Assembly: GCA_017615055.1 (NCBI GenBank)
Contig: JAGAAW010000094.1
Location: forward strand, 1 to 54,239
Length of the DNA stretch: 54,239 nt
Direction of reading: 5' to 3'
Origin: Fibrobacter sp.
Lineage (GTDB): Bacteria; Fibrobacterota; Fibrobacteria; Fibrobacterales; Fibrobacteraceae
The notes under the pieces are model-generated. The model worked only from the letters and a program-made list of their open reading frames with translations. It was not told the origin of the DNA and made no database searches. The stretch's first letter is position 1. Every line of letters starts with the position of its first letter. Of the stretch, positions 1 to 8,949 are shown piece by piece. The translations under genes were made by a program, and so were the position numbers.

Positions 1-265
1 CGAGTGCGACGGCGAAAAGCTCGACTTTATCCCGAACCAGCTCTCGAAGGTGGGCCGCTGCACTCCGGTGTACGAGGAAATGCCCGGCTGGAAGTGCGAC
101 ACCACCAAGTGCCGTACCTACGACGAGCTCCCGGAGAACGCGAAGAAGTACCTCCAGAAATTGGCTGAACTTGTGGATGTGAAAATTGGTATGATTTCTA
201 TTGGAGCCAAGCGCGACCAGAGCATCGTCATTGATGCAGGCCTCGCCAAGGGGCTGGGACTTTAA
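1..265 (+). CDS. purA: Adenylosuccinate synthetase, C-terminal fragment (5' end outside window)
   Basis: The reading frame is open from base 2 to the stop at 265, giving the last 87 residues. They match the conserved C-terminus of PurA, which joins IMP and aspartate with GTP in the first committed step of AMP synthesis. Recognisable parts are TPVYEEMPGW, the YDELPENAKKYLQ helix and the closing ISIGAKRDQSIV segment, where family members have SxGxxRxxTI. Only the C-terminal part is visible, so the GTP-binding and catalytic residues cannot be checked. The Crp/Fnr gene follows after 18 bases with its own AGGAG ribosome site, so the two may be co-transcribed. Confidence 0.9.
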   Translation, partial: ECDGEKLDFIPNQLSKVGRCTPVYEEMPGWKCDTTKCRTYDELPENAKKYLQKLAELVDVKIGMISIGAKRDQSIVIDAGLAKGLGL

Positions 266-283
266 CTAACAGGAGAATCACAC

Positions 284-997
284 ATGGTGGACTCTACAAT
301 TCTTGGATTGCTGAAAGGCGTGGAACTCTTCTCCGAGCTGAGCGAAGAGCAGATCGGGATGCTTGCCAATCTGGTGGTGTCTCAGAACTTCAACCGCGAC
401 GAGACGGTGGTGCTCGAAGGCGACGACTCGGTGCAGGCGCTCTACCTCATCGCATCGGGCTCGGTGCAGGTCTACATGACCGGCGTCGATGGGCGCGAGA
501 CAATCCTCAGCTTCCTTGAACGCGGTGACTTCTTCGGCGAAATGTCGCTCATCGACGGCGAACCGAGGTCTGCCTCGGTGCGCACCGTGACTGACGCGCA
601 GATGCTCATCATCCACCGTGAATCCTTCCTGCAGCTCATCCGCCAGTCTCCCGAGATTGCGATGGGCCTCCTGAGCGAACTCAGCAAGCGCCTCCGTAAG
701 GCGAACCGCCAGATTGGGTCCCTCTCCACGATGTCTGTTAGCGGGCGCGTGGCCGGTACCCTCCTCAACCTCATGGAAGAACGTGGCGTGCGTATCCATA
801 CCGACAACGGCAACATGGTGACGGTCATCCACAACCGCCCGACCCAGCAGCAGCTGGCCGACATGTCGGGTACGACCCGCGAGACGGTGAGCCGCATCTG
901 CTCGCTTCTGGTGAAGACGAACGCGATTGCCATGACCGGCAAGGACATCGTAATCTTCGACGAGAGCGCCCTGCAAGAGAAGGCCACCAAGGGCTAG
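284..997 (+). CDS. Crp/Fnr family transcriptional regulator
   Basis: A 237-residue protein with the two-domain plan of Crp/Fnr regulators. Residues about 12-135 form a cyclic-nucleotide-binding-type beta roll, seen in the GDDSVQALYLIASGSVQVY stretch and the later GDFFGEMSLIDGEPRSASV segment, which resembles the phosphate-binding cassette. Residues about 150-225 form a winged helix-turn-helix with recognition region QQQLADMSGTTRETVSRI. I see no N-terminal cysteine cluster, so it is not an oxygen-sensing FNR with an iron-sulfur cluster. Whether it binds cAMP is not decidable; the GEMSLIDGEPRSA segment is close to the cAMP-type cassette (GEx5-6 PRxA). The start is supported by AGGAG at 271-275, 8 nt upstream. 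Targets are unknown. Confidence 0.88.
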   Translation: MVDSTILGLLKGVELFSELSEEQIGMLANLVVSQNFNRDETVVLEGDDSVQALYLIASGSVQVYMTGVDGRETILSFLERGDFFGEMSLIDGEPRSASVRTVTDAQMLIIHRESFLQLIRQSPEIAMGLLSELSKRLRKANRQIGSLSTMSVSGRVAGTLLNLMEERGVRIHTDNGNMVTVIHNRPTQQQLADMSGTTRETVSRICSLLVKTNAIAMTGKDIVIFDESALQEKATKG

Positions 998-998
998 T

Positions 999-1046
999 GG
1001 TTAGTCGGCGGCGCCTTCTGCCGCCTATTGACCGATGACTAATGAC
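999..1046. repeat. Intergenic nested inverted repeat
   Basis: GGCGGC at 1007-1012 pairs with GCCGCC at 1020-1025 around a 7-nt loop. Outside it, TTAGTC (1001-1006) is matched by GACTAA further right (about 1036-1041), inside the long start of the next gene. There is no U-run, so this is not a classical terminator. It may be a small dispersed hairpin element or an attenuating structure. Confidence 0.4.
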
Positions 1047-1052
1047 CGTGGT

Positions 1053-1826
1053 ATGAATAAATTAAAATCCATTATAAACAAAGTATTAAACTGGCTCAAG
1101 ACGTCGCCTGTCGTTAAGGCCGTTATTTTCTGGGTCGTGGGCATTGTCGTGCTCGCCCTTGTGGTAGACAAGATTGCCCTGCCGGTATTCTCCGGGCATT
1201 TTGCTGCGACGGGAGTCGTGCCGAACCTGGAAGGGCTTGAGGCCCCGGCGGTGGAAAAGAAGCTCGATTCTGCCGGTTTCAAGTATGAATGGCTCGAAGA
1301 GGGCCGCTACAGCGCCCAGGTGCCTGCGGGCATGGTGCTCGTGCAAATGCCTGCCGCCGGCCGTGTTGCAAAGCTCGGCCGCACGGTGAAGCTCACCAAG
1401 AGCCTTGGCATTCGCGAAGTGGAAATCCCTGACCTGCGCGGCAAGAGCCAGAAGCAGGCTGAAATCTCGCTCACCCGTGCCGGCCTCGTGCAGGGCGAAA
1501 TCGTGAAGGGCGCGCATGCGAGTATCCCCCGCGGGGTCGTGATTCGCACCGACCCGATGGCGGGTAACAAGGTCCGTCTGGGCGATACGGTGAAGGTCGT
1601 TATTTCTGCCGGTGTCACTACGGGCAAGGTGATGCTCCCCTCGTTCGAGGGCGAGATGATGGACAATGTCTACCCGAAGCTTGAACAGCTCGGGTTCCGC
1701 GTGGGTAAGATCAAGCGCGTGAAGGGCGAAAACGGCGAGATGTCGGGCACGGTTCTCGAGACCGCACCGAAGGAAGGTGACTACCTGAAGCCGGATACGA
1801 AAATCGATTTCGTCATTGTGGACTAG
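1053..1826 (+). CDS. PASTA-domain membrane-anchored protein
   Basis: One N-terminal transmembrane helix (about residues 19-40 from this start) is followed by three consecutive PASTA repeats of about 65 residues each. They begin at VVPNLEGLEA, VEIPDLRGKS and VMLPSFEGEM. PASTA modules bind peptidoglycan fragments and usually sit on serine/threonine kinases or class B penicillin-binding proteins. Neither a kinase nor a transpeptidase domain is present, so this is a stand-alone PASTA protein exposed to the periplasm. An in-frame ATG at 1035 would add six residues. I prefer 1053 because the basic N-terminus before the helix starts there, but neither start has a clear ribosome site. The TPR lipoprotein gene follows after 3 bases. 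Confidence 0.75.
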   Translation: MNKLKSIINKVLNWLKTSPVVKAVIFWVVGIVVLALVVDKIALPVFSGHFAATGVVPNLEGLEAPAVEKKLDSAGFKYEWLEEGRYSAQVPAGMVLVQMPAAGRVAKLGRTVKLTKSLGIREVEIPDLRGKSQKQAEISLTRAGLVQGEIVKGAHASIPRGVVIRTDPMAGNKVRLGDTVKVVISAGVTTGKVMLPSFEGEMMDNVYPKLEQLGFRVGKIKRVKGENGEMSGTVLETAPKEGDYLKPDTKIDFVIVD

Positions 1827-1829
1827 CCT

Positions 1830-3737
1830 ATGAAATCTTTTGCCAAGCTGTTTGCCGTACTTGCTTGTACTGCGGTCGCCCTTGTGGCGTGCAGCTCGGC
1901 TCCCGTAAAAAAATCGGACGGCGCTCCGGCAACACCCGCTACAGTCGCGACGGCCGGTGCGGATTCCTCGCAGGAATACAAGGGGAATCTCGATACGGCG
2001 CACATGGCGTTCATCACCGCGATGGACATGGAAATGCGCGGGCTTGACCGCGAGTCCGATTCGCTCTGGATTCTTGCCTGGCAGTATGACCCCAAGAACC
2101 GCTACCTTGCCTTCAAGGTGGCGGAGAAGTTGCTTGCCCATGGCGCGGACACGCTTGCGATTGGCATCGCGATAAAGGCGAATTCCCTGAAGGGGAAGGT
2201 CACCGTGGCGCAACTTGAGACGATGGCGCGCGTGTACCTTGCCGCGGGCATTGCTGATTCCGCACGCAAATACTTTGTTGCGGCGCTCGATTCCTCGAAG
2301 AACCAGGACATGAAACTCCTCTACGACTACAGCCTCTTCTTGGAAGCGGTGCAGGACAAGGAGGAACTCGTCCGCGTCTACGAGCAATTGCTCCCGCAGA
2401 CGAACTACATCCAGTCGCTTTTTAACAGGCAGGTAAAACTGCTTGCCGAACTGGGGAAGGATTCCGCTATTGTCGACCTGTTCAGGGATGCGTATGAGAC
2501 GACTGGTGACAGGGAATACCTGGCGAAGGGCGTGCATGCCCTGATGGTGCAGAAACGCTTTGTGGAGGCCCGCGCGATTGCCGACACCATTACGGGCTCG
2601 ACCGAGCACGATGCGATGATTATCGAACTTGCATTACTCACGTTTGTCGATGGCCCGCGCGACCCCGTGCTCAAATTCCTCAAGAAGAAGTATTACGATG
2701 ACGGTGTGCGCGTGCCGGAACTCATTTACCACCTGGGGCTCAACGAGTACATTTTGCACGAGGTGGATAGTGCGAGGGTGCACCTGGATAGTGTGCACCT
2801 GAAACTGGACCGCGACCCGTCTTACGGTTCGCAGGCATGCAGGATCCTTTCGACGATCGCTCTGGACAGAAAGGACACGAAGGCTGCCGTAATGTATGCC
2901 GAGCAGGCGGATTCCATTTTGGCGGGCGAGGGAAAGCCCTCGCTTGCACTCACGTATGCCGCGGTGAAGGATTACCAGAAGGCGTATACGCTGCTCGATT
3001 CCATGCTTGGCGTGTGGAGCAAGTGGACCCCGCTCGAGGCAGTCGTTGATTCTGCACAGCTTAACAAGCTGATGGCTACCGCAAAGGCGAAGTACCGTAA
3101 GTTCCAGTACACGTATGCCTACATATTGCAGTTGGAGGCGCGCGATATCGAGGAACATGCGGGCGATAACGAGCTAAAGAAGGCCGCTGCCCGCGAGGCA
3201 CGCCTGAAGGCGCACCTGTTCTGGGAAAGCATGATTGCCGCGAACCCGAAGGATATCCAGGTGCAGTACAATATGGCGCGTAACCTGGAACGCCTGGGCC
3301 GTATCGACGAGTCTTTCGCGGTGTTCGAGGCTATCCTCAAGTCGCCGCAGTTCAAGGAACTCAACGCCTCCGAAGTCTATAACTACTACGGTTACACGCT
3401 CCTGAACCTGAACAGGAACAAGAAGGAGCTGGAGTACGGTGTTGCCCTGGTGCAGAAGGCGTTGGATTCCCTAGGCGACGAGAAGAAACCCGATGCCATT
3501 CTTGATTCGAAGGCGTGGGGGCTCTACAGGCTTGGCCGCTTCGAGGAAGCGCTCCAGACGATCCTGATGATTGACCAGAAGGGCTTTGACGATGATTCCG
3601 AATTCCTGGAACACCTTGGTGCCATCTATGCCGCCCTCGGCAACAAGGCCGAAGCGACGAAGGCCTACAAGAAATTGCTGAAGGTCGACCCCAAGCACCC
3701 TGCCGCCCTTGAGTACCTGAAGGGAAAGAAGAAGTAA
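1830..3737 (+). CDS. TPR-repeat lipoprotein
   Basis: A 635-residue lipoprotein: a hydrophobic signal peptide ends in the lipobox LVAC with Cys21 as the predicted lipidation site. The rest is alpha-helical and rich in Ala, Leu, Tyr and Lys, with TPR-like helix pairs through the length. The clearest TPRs are in the last 150 residues, including KAWGLYRLGRFEEAL and HLGAIYAALGNKAEATKAY. TPR lipoproteins of this kind usually act as scaffolds at the envelope. No enzymatic motif is visible. It lies between the PASTA protein and the LolB-like lipoprotein with gaps of 3-4 bases, so the three are probably one operon with an envelope role. Confidence 0.75.
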   Translation: MKSFAKLFAVLACTAVALVACSSAPVKKSDGAPATPATVATAGADSSQEYKGNLDTAHMAFITAMDMEMRGLDRESDSLWILAWQYDPKNRYLAFKVAEKLLAHGADTLAIGIAIKANSLKGKVTVAQLETMARVYLAAGIADSARKYFVAALDSSKNQDMKLLYDYSLFLEAVQDKEELVRVYEQLLPQTNYIQSLFNRQVKLLAELGKDSAIVDLFRDAYETTGDREYLAKGVHALMVQKRFVEARAIADTITGSTEHDAMIIELALLTFVDGPRDPVLKFLKKKYYDDGVRVPELIYHLGLNEYILHEVDSARVHLDSVHLKLDRDPSYGSQACRILSTIALDRKDTKAAVMYAEQADSILAGEGKPSLALTYAAVKDYQKAYTLLDSMLGVWSKWTPLEAVVDSAQLNKLMATAKAKYRKFQYTYAYILQLEARDIEEHAGDNELKKAAAREARLKAHLFWESMIAANPKDIQVQYNMARNLERLGRIDESFAVFEAILKSPQFKELNASEVYNYYGYTLLNLNRNKKELEYGVALVQKALDSLGDEKKPDAILDSKAWGLYRLGRFEEALQTILMIDQKGFDDDSEFLEHLGAIYAALGNKAEATKAYKKLLKVDPKHPAALEYLKGKKK

Positions 3738-3741
3738 CGCC

Positions 3742-4527
3742 ATGCGTTCGTTTGCCCTAAACCGCACTGCACTTGTAAGCCGCATTGCGCTCGCCGCGCT
3801 CTGTGCTGTTGCCATGTGGTTTGCGGGCTGTGCATCTTCGAAGCCCGCAGTGGAACCGACCGCGCAGGCAGCACCCGCCGATGAAGTGAAACTGGATAGC
3901 CTCCGTGCGAAGATGGCGATAACGCTTGTCGACGACAAGGGCAAGGAGCAAAACCTGGACGCTGTACTATTCTCGGTACCCGGGAAGCGCTACCGTATGG
4001 AACTTACGGGCCCGTTCGGAATAGGCGTCGCATCGCTCTTGTGGAAGGAGGAAGGCTGGCAGATGACCTTCCCGACGGAGAAGCTCTACATGAAGGGCGC
4101 GGGCTACATGGTGGGGCTTTTCGGCGAGCCCTCTATCCCGACGGTGAATATCCACCAGGTGGCAGGGTTGTTCGAGGGAATCCTCTTGCCCGAGGGTTAC
4201 GAGGAGGTTGAACCGCCTGACGACTCCTTGCGGGTGGATGGCGCGACCTATGCCCGCGAGAAGACAGGGCGCTTGTTCATGTTCGCGAAGGATGGCCCGC
4301 ACGTGGTGTGGCTCTCGCGCATCGGTGGTGACGGCAAGCCCGAAACTATCCGTTATTTCGACTTCAAGGAATTCGAGGGCATGGAAGTGCCCGCAAGAAT
4401 CGTGTTCGAGCGCGGCGGCGCGAAGTATCTCGAAATCCGCGTGAAGAAAATCAACCGCAACAAGTCATTTGGCTCTGGTACCTGGCGCCTTAGCATTCCT
4501 GGGAGTTACAAGGCCGTCGGGGAGTGA
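3742..4527 (+). CDS. LolB-like / DUF4292-type outer-membrane lipoprotein
   Basis: A 261-residue lipoprotein with a long signal peptide and a lipobox at WFAGC (Cys30). The mature part resembles the LolA/LolB half-barrel fold. It begins with LRAKMAITLVDDKGKEQNLD, runs through a beta-rich region (YRMELTGPFGIGVASLLW, WQMTFPTEKLY) and ends with alternating strands around the conserved-looking EVPARIVF. In related FCB genomes similar proteins are annotated DUF4292 and sit beside TPR proteins, as here. A role in lipoprotein or lipid handling at the outer membrane is an inference from fold resemblance only. A T-run follows the stop and merges with the promoter of the next gene. Confidence 0.55.
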   Translation: MRSFALNRTALVSRIALAALCAVAMWFAGCASSKPAVEPTAQAAPADEVKLDSLRAKMAITLVDDKGKEQNLDAVLFSVPGKRYRMELTGPFGIGVASLLWKEEGWQMTFPTEKLYMKGAGYMVGLFGEPSIPTVNIHQVAGLFEGILLPEGYEEVEPPDDSLRVDGATYAREKTGRLFMFAKDGPHVVWLSRIGGDGKPETIRYFDFKEFEGMEVPARIVFERGGAKYLEIRVKKINRNKSFGSGTWRLSIPGSYKAVGE

Positions 4528-4548
4528 TTTTTTTAGCGGCTATTTTTG

Positions 4549-4556
4549 TAAATTGT
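4549..4556 (+). promoter_or_regulatory. -7 box (TAAATTGT) 4 nt before a start codon
   Basis: TAAATTGT ends 4 nt before the ATG at 4561 and resembles the Bacteroidetes -7 box TAnnTTTG. A GCGGC motif (4536-4540) and a T-run precede it. No Shine-Dalgarno sequence can fit downstream of such a promoter, so the transcript would begin at or next to the ATG. Confidence 0.5.
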
Positions 4557-4560
4557 AGAT

Positions 4561-7500
4561 ATGAAGTTTAATGCGACCCTATTTGCATTGTTTTTGGGTG
4601 TACTCGCTTTTGCGCCGAGTAGCTTTGCCGTAGATACGCTCGAGGTGTTCGCTCTGCGTGTGCAGTTCCAGGAAGAGAAGACGGACAACTCGCTTACGAC
4701 CGGCACAGGCGTGTTCGACTCCGACAAGAAGGAGAAGGATGCCTACAGCTTGGACCCGCCGGGCCGCAGGGGTACTGCCTCGTACTGGCTCAAGCATTTC
4801 GAGTTCGCGAATAACTACTTCAATGCGGTGAGCGGCGGAAAGCTTGTGGTGAAGGCCCGCATTTTCCCCGACCCCTCTACGGGTTCATCGGTCTATACGC
4901 TTGACAAGTATATTATCGACTACAACCGCACGAGCAAGAAGAAGGGCGAGAAGACCGCCGAGTTCGATGATGCCCGCAGTCGTGACTACCTCACGTTCGT
5001 CTACGACGCGATTGCTGCCGCTGCGAAGGATTCCTCGGAGGCGGGGCCGTTCCGCATTCCGCTTTCGGACAACCCGAACGTGAAACGCGCCTACATGATT
5101 ATTCACGCGGGTGCGAGCCGCCTGGTGGATGGCGGTAGCATGGGCACGAAAGGTGCCGACACTCCGGCCGATTTCATGGATGTGTATATCGATGGCGAGT
5201 CGTGGGAATACCTGCTGCCCGATTCGGCGAAAGCTAAGACTGCAGAGGCGATTCGCGAGAAGCGCGATGCGGGCGATAGCGTGGTGACTACGGGTATATA
5301 CATTCCGAACGGGAAGGTCGATACGCTCCGTTCGGTGATGGTGATGAGCGAGACTGCCTCGCAGGATGGCCTCAACTGGGGCGTGAACGGAATTTTGGTG
5401 AACCAGATTGCGCGCGAGATCGGGCTCCCGAACACCTATGACGTGGTAAAGGGCATCAGCCGCCTGGGTTACTACGACGTGATGGACTTTGCGGGCTACA
5501 ACGCGGGCAACGGGTTCTTGCCATCGATGCCTGCGGCATGGGAACGTGCCTATATGGGCTGGAGCGACGTGAAGGAAGTCCGCCCGGTTGCGGGTAAGCC
5601 CGTGACGGTGGATATTGCCGCGGCAGGTACGGGCAAGGGCACCGAAATCGTGAAGGTGCCGCTCAGCGCGAGCGAGTACTTGCTTATCGAAAATCGCCAG
5701 CGCAGCTGGAACGATGACGGTACGGTGAACGTGATTCTCGGGACGACGGACGACGATACCGATACCACCTGGCGCACGGTGCCGGTGGATAGCCTGAACC
5801 TCGTGTTCGAGGATAGCGTGTGCGTGAAGGACAAGGACAGCGTCTGTGTGAGTGGCAAGTTCACCGTAAACAAGAAGAAGGCGAAAGGCCTTATCGTTGG
5901 CATGAGCAGTTACGATGCGGGCCTCCCGGCGAGCGGTATTGCGGTGTGGCGCGTGAACGAGTGGTACCTGCGCGAGACCCTGCAGTACGGTGTCGCGAAC
6001 TTCTGGGGTGGCGATACGCTGCGTGACCACCAGTTCGGCATTTCGCTTGTGGAATCCGACGGAGTGCTTTCTATCGGCAAGTCTTTCAAGAATGCGTTGG
6101 GCGAGGATACGTACGACTACGGTAGCGGTACGGACCTGCTGCCGCACCTGCGCAAGCCTGGCGAGAAGTCGAAGCAGAAATTCGATACGGTGAAGGTGAT
6201 CAAGCCGACCGGTTATGCGAACACGATGACGACGCAGGGCGGCTATACCGGAATCAAGATTACGGTGAACGTGCCGAAGAACGCCCGCAAGGAAACGACC
6301 GCAAATGCCTTCATGGGCGACAGCGTGGTGAACTTTGCCGCACAGACCATTAGCGTGACGATAAGCATTGATGACGGGAGTATCGAGGGCGGAAAGTTCC
6401 CGCGAGAGATTGGCCTGAATTCGGCAGTGCGTGGCGCGGTGTTCGTGGACGACCCCGAAAACGAGGGCGAGAAGATTCTCGTGGTGGGCGCTGAAGACGG
6501 AACGCTGCAGGCGTTCAGCGCGATGGGCGATACGCTTTTCGTTGCCGATACCGCGATTGTGCAGAAGTCGCTGACCCGCGATGGCGCGGAACGTGAAGTG
6601 CCGCTGTACCGCGTGAGTGCAAGTTACGGCCCGCTGCTGGGCATGGCGAGCGACGGCAAGGACGTCTACAGCCTGCACAAGGAACACTTCGTGAAAACCG
6701 CCTTCAAGGGCGGGCTTCCGACAGTCGATGCTTACAAGATGACGGGTGCGGTTGCGGGCCCGATCATTGTGGATGACCGCATCTGGGTTCTTTATGAGGA
6801 CGCTGTCGATCATGCGGTGCTGTCGGATGGAGAACTCAAGTGGCAGGATGCAATCCCTGCCTGGAAGGAACCTGGATTTATTCCAGAAGACATGGCTTAT
6901 TGCCCGCATAAGGAGGGCGTGGAATTCCTTGTCGTTGCCGGTTCGGGTGGAGAAATTCTCCGTGTTTCCATACCTTCGGGCGTGGCGATGAGCAGGTCTG
7001 AAAAAGTTTCTGGCGTGAAGGGGGAAACCTTCCGCGTCGCCTGTACGGACATCGACAGGGATGGCGAGAATGAACCCGTAATTGTGGGCAGTCGCGGGAC
7101 TGTTGCCGCCTTCAAGATGGAGGACAGGATCAAGACGGTCTGGGCCAAGAACTACAAGCGCGGCGCCGGTGGCACGAGCGGCCTGAAGGACGAAACCTCG
7201 GGCATTGCGATTGGTGACATAAACGGTGACGGTTACCCTGAAATTGTATTCCTAGGCGATAACCTCGTGTATGCGCTTGACCGCTCGGGCCTCCCGATTG
7301 CTGGCTTCCCGGTGAAGATTTCCCGCGGTACGCCTGTGGTTGGGTTCATGAGTGACCCGCTTCTTGTGGACGTGACGGGCGACGACATTCCCGAGATTCT
7401 GGTGCCGAGCAGCGACGGCCTCGTGTATGCGTACACGGGCAAGGGCACGCAGGTGACCGATCAGTTCCCGCTGGCTGCCGGCAGTTTTGAATACCAGGAT

Positions 7501-8028
7501 ACGCTCGGGACCATCTACCCGATGAGCATATACGTTGCAGACGCCATTCCGGGAAAGAAGTCTGCGGGTCCCGAACTTTACGCATTGCACCGCAATAGCC
7601 TCGCCGCTTTCCGCCTCCGTAAGGCATCGGGCGCTGCGGCTGAATCGCCTGCGGCATGGACGCTCCCCGCGGGTAGCGATGCCCGTACCGGCTACTTTGA
7701 CGCATCGCTTCTCGGCGATGTCGAGAAGGAAACCGAGAAGGACGAGATAAGCGAGTTCTTCGTATTCCCGAACCCGGTCCGCGGGGGAGTCGCGAAGGCG
7801 CGCTTCGAGATTGGCGCGAAGGCGAAGGATGCGACCCTCGAGTTCTATGACATTACGGGCCTGTGCGTGTTCAAGCAGAAGATGGACGAGCCTGCGCAGG
7901 GCCACAACCAGTTCGAGAATCTTGACCTGAAGAAACTCGGCTCCGCCGTCTATACGGTGAAACTCAAGGTGAAGTTCAAGAGCGGGAAGACCAAGCAGAA
8001 ACTCTACCGCGTCGGCGTGATTAAATGA
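4561..8028 (+). CDS. Secreted M6-like protein with degenerate active site, FG-GAP-like repeats and T9SS-type C-terminus
   Basis: A 1155-residue exported protein with a signal peptide ending near SSFAVD. The N-terminal half resembles immune-inhibitor-A/M6-like metallopeptidases. The segment that should carry HExxH before GLPDLYD reads NQIAR then EIGLPNTYD (residues 281-285), so both zinc-binding histidines and the catalytic glutamate are gone; no other HExxH is present. The middle contains FG-GAP-like calcium loops (DIDRDGENEP, DINGDGYPEI, DVTGDDIPEI), typical of a beta-propeller. The last 90 residues begin FFVFPNPVRGG and look like a type A T9SS sorting domain. Predicted to be secreted to the surface as a binding or scaffold protein rather than a protease. 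The next gene overlaps it by ATGA. Confidence 0.75.
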   Translation: MKFNATLFALFLGVLAFAPSSFAVDTLEVFALRVQFQEEKTDNSLTTGTGVFDSDKKEKDAYSLDPPGRRGTASYWLKHFEFANNYFNAVSGGKLVVKARIFPDPSTGSSVYTLDKYIIDYNRTSKKKGEKTAEFDDARSRDYLTFVYDAIAAAAKDSSEAGPFRIPLSDNPNVKRAYMIIHAGASRLVDGGSMGTKGADTPADFMDVYIDGESWEYLLPDSAKAKTAEAIREKRDAGDSVVTTGIYIPNGKVDTLRSVMVMSETASQDGLNWGVNGILVNQIAREIGLPNTYDVVKGISRLGYYDVMDFAGYNAGNGFLPSMPAAWERAYMGWSDVKEVRPVAGKPVTVDIAAAGTGKGTEIVKVPLSASEYLLIENRQRSWNDDGTVNVILGTTDDDTDTTWRTVPVDSLNLVFEDSVCVKDKDSVCVSGKFTVNKKKAKGLIVGMSSYDAGLPASGIAVWRVNEWYLRETLQYGVANFWGGDTLRDHQFGISLVESDGVLSIGKSFKNALGEDTYDYGSGTDLLPHLRKPGEKSKQKFDTVKVIKPTGYANTMTTQGGYTGIKITVNVPKNARKETTANAFMGDSVVNFAAQTISVTISIDDGSIEGGKFPREIGLNSAVRGAVFVDDPENEGEKILVVGAEDGTLQAFSAMGDTLFVADTAIVQKSLTRDGAEREVPLYRVSASYGPLLGMASDGKDVYSLHKEHFVKTAFKGGLPTVDAYKMTGAVAGPIIVDDRIWVLYEDAVDHAVLSDGELKWQDAIPAWKEPGFIPEDMAYCPHKEGVEFLVVAGSGGEILRVSIPSGVAMSRSEKVSGVKGETFRVACTDIDRDGENEPVIVGSRGTVAAFKMEDRIKTVWAKNYKRGAGGTSGLKDETSGIAIGDINGDGYPEIVFLGDNLVYALDRSGLPIAGFPVKISRGTPVVGFMSDPLLVDVTGDDIPEILVPSSDGLVYAYTGKGTQVTDQFPLAAGSFEYQDTLGTIYPMSIYVADAIPGKKSAGPELYALHRNSLAAFRLRKASGAAAESPAAWTLPAGSDARTGYFDASLLGDVEKETEKDEISEFFVFPNPVRGGVAKARFEIGAKAKDATLEFYDITGLCVFKQKMDEPAQGHNQFENLDLKKLGSAVYTVKLKVKFKSGKTKQKLYRVGVIK

Positions 8029-8903
8029 TTTATAAAAACACATATAAACTAACATTTGCGAGTGCAGTTATCTCGCTCCTATTTGCACTCTCTGCCTGCA
8101 CGGCAAGCGGAGACCCCGAAGAAATTGCCCCGACGGGTCCGGATTCCGACTCGGGAACGGCGAGTTCTTCTTCAGGCACGATACAGTCTTCTAACGACGG
8201 GGATACCCTTGTCGTATGGGTTTCGGTCCCCGCAATGACGCTTACGCGGGGCGGCGTGACGTATTCCATAGACGGTTTCAAGATGACCGGGACCGAGGTG
8301 ACGCAGGGACTGTATGCGAAGATGATGGGTGACATGCCGGTTCAGAACAACACGGGTGACAGCTATCCCGTCGAGAACGTGAACTGGTTTCAGACGGTAC
8401 TCTTCTGCAACGAATATTCCAAGTACCTGGGGCTTGATACTGTCTATACCTATACGTCTGTTGGCGACAAGAATATCCTTGAGAGCTTGACCATTGACTA
8501 TGGCGTGGAAGGCATTAGGCTCCCGACCGAGATGGAATGGGAAATTGCCGCCCATGGCGGGACATCGACGACGTATTACTGGGAAAACGAGGTTGCCTCC
8601 AAGTATGCCTACTATGGACAAAGTAAGGGCCCGGTAGAAGTGGCTGGCCGCTTGGCGAACGCCTTTGACCTCTACGACATGGCGGGTAACGTTGCCGAAT
8701 GGGTGAATGACTGGTACGGGGCTTATCCGACAGACGATGTCGAGAACTATACGGGCGCAAAGTCGGGCAGTTACCGCATAATCCGTGGCGGTGGCTGGAG
8801 CGACCCCATCAAGGAATGTGCCCCCGATGTGCGCGAAAAGAAGGACCCGCTCTACGCATCGCACATGCTCGGGTTCCGCGTGGTGTATTCTAAGGGCTTC
8901 TAG
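8025..8903 (+). CDS. FGE/SUMF1-fold lipoprotein
   Basis: A 292-residue lipoprotein (lipobox LSAC, Cys25) with a Ser/Gly/Asp linker and a C-type-lectin-like formylglycine-generating-enzyme domain. Typical FGE landmarks are present in order: GFKMTGTEVTQGLYAKMMG, PVENVNWFQTVLFCNEYS, IRLPTEMEWEIAAHGG, FDLYDMAGNVAEWVNDWY, RIIRGGGWSD and LGFRVVYS. The C-terminal cysteine pair used by true FGE is not evident; only ECAPDVRE occurs there, so catalysis on sulfatases is doubtful. No sulfatase gene is nearby. Similar non-catalytic SUMF1 domains occur in surface adhesion and gliding proteins. The ATGA overlap with the upstream sorted protein implies translational coupling. Confidence 0.78.
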   Translation: MIYKNTYKLTFASAVISLLFALSACTASGDPEEIAPTGPDSDSGTASSSSGTIQSSNDGDTLVVWVSVPAMTLTRGGVTYSIDGFKMTGTEVTQGLYAKMMGDMPVQNNTGDSYPVENVNWFQTVLFCNEYSKYLGLDTVYTYTSVGDKNILESLTIDYGVEGIRLPTEMEWEIAAHGGTSTTYYWENEVASKYAYYGQSKGPVEVAGRLANAFDLYDMAGNVAEWVNDWYGAYPTDDVENYTGAKSGSYRIIRGGGWSDPIKECAPDVREKKDPLYASHMLGFRVVYSKGF

Positions 8904-8922
8904 GCCCGTGTGTACGTGCCCT

Positions 8923-8949
8923 GCCGCCTAAACTGCGGCGAATTTTTTT
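8923..8949 (+). terminator. Intrinsic terminator overlapping the next promoter
   Basis: GCCGC (8923-8927) and GCGGC (8935-8939) form a stem with a 7-nt loop, followed by GAA and seven Ts (8943-8949). The T-run runs into the TAGATTGT -7 box of the next gene, so terminator and promoter share bases. Confidence 0.55.

Noticed and set aside
1086..2609. Long open frame on the minus strand opposite the PASTA and TPR genes
   Set aside because: His/Arg/Leu-rich shadow of real plus-strand genes, spanning two of them, with no start signal or domain. The same holds for 4885-6909, 9395-11662, 13968-15317, 22609-24300 and 28945-30561 on the minus strand.
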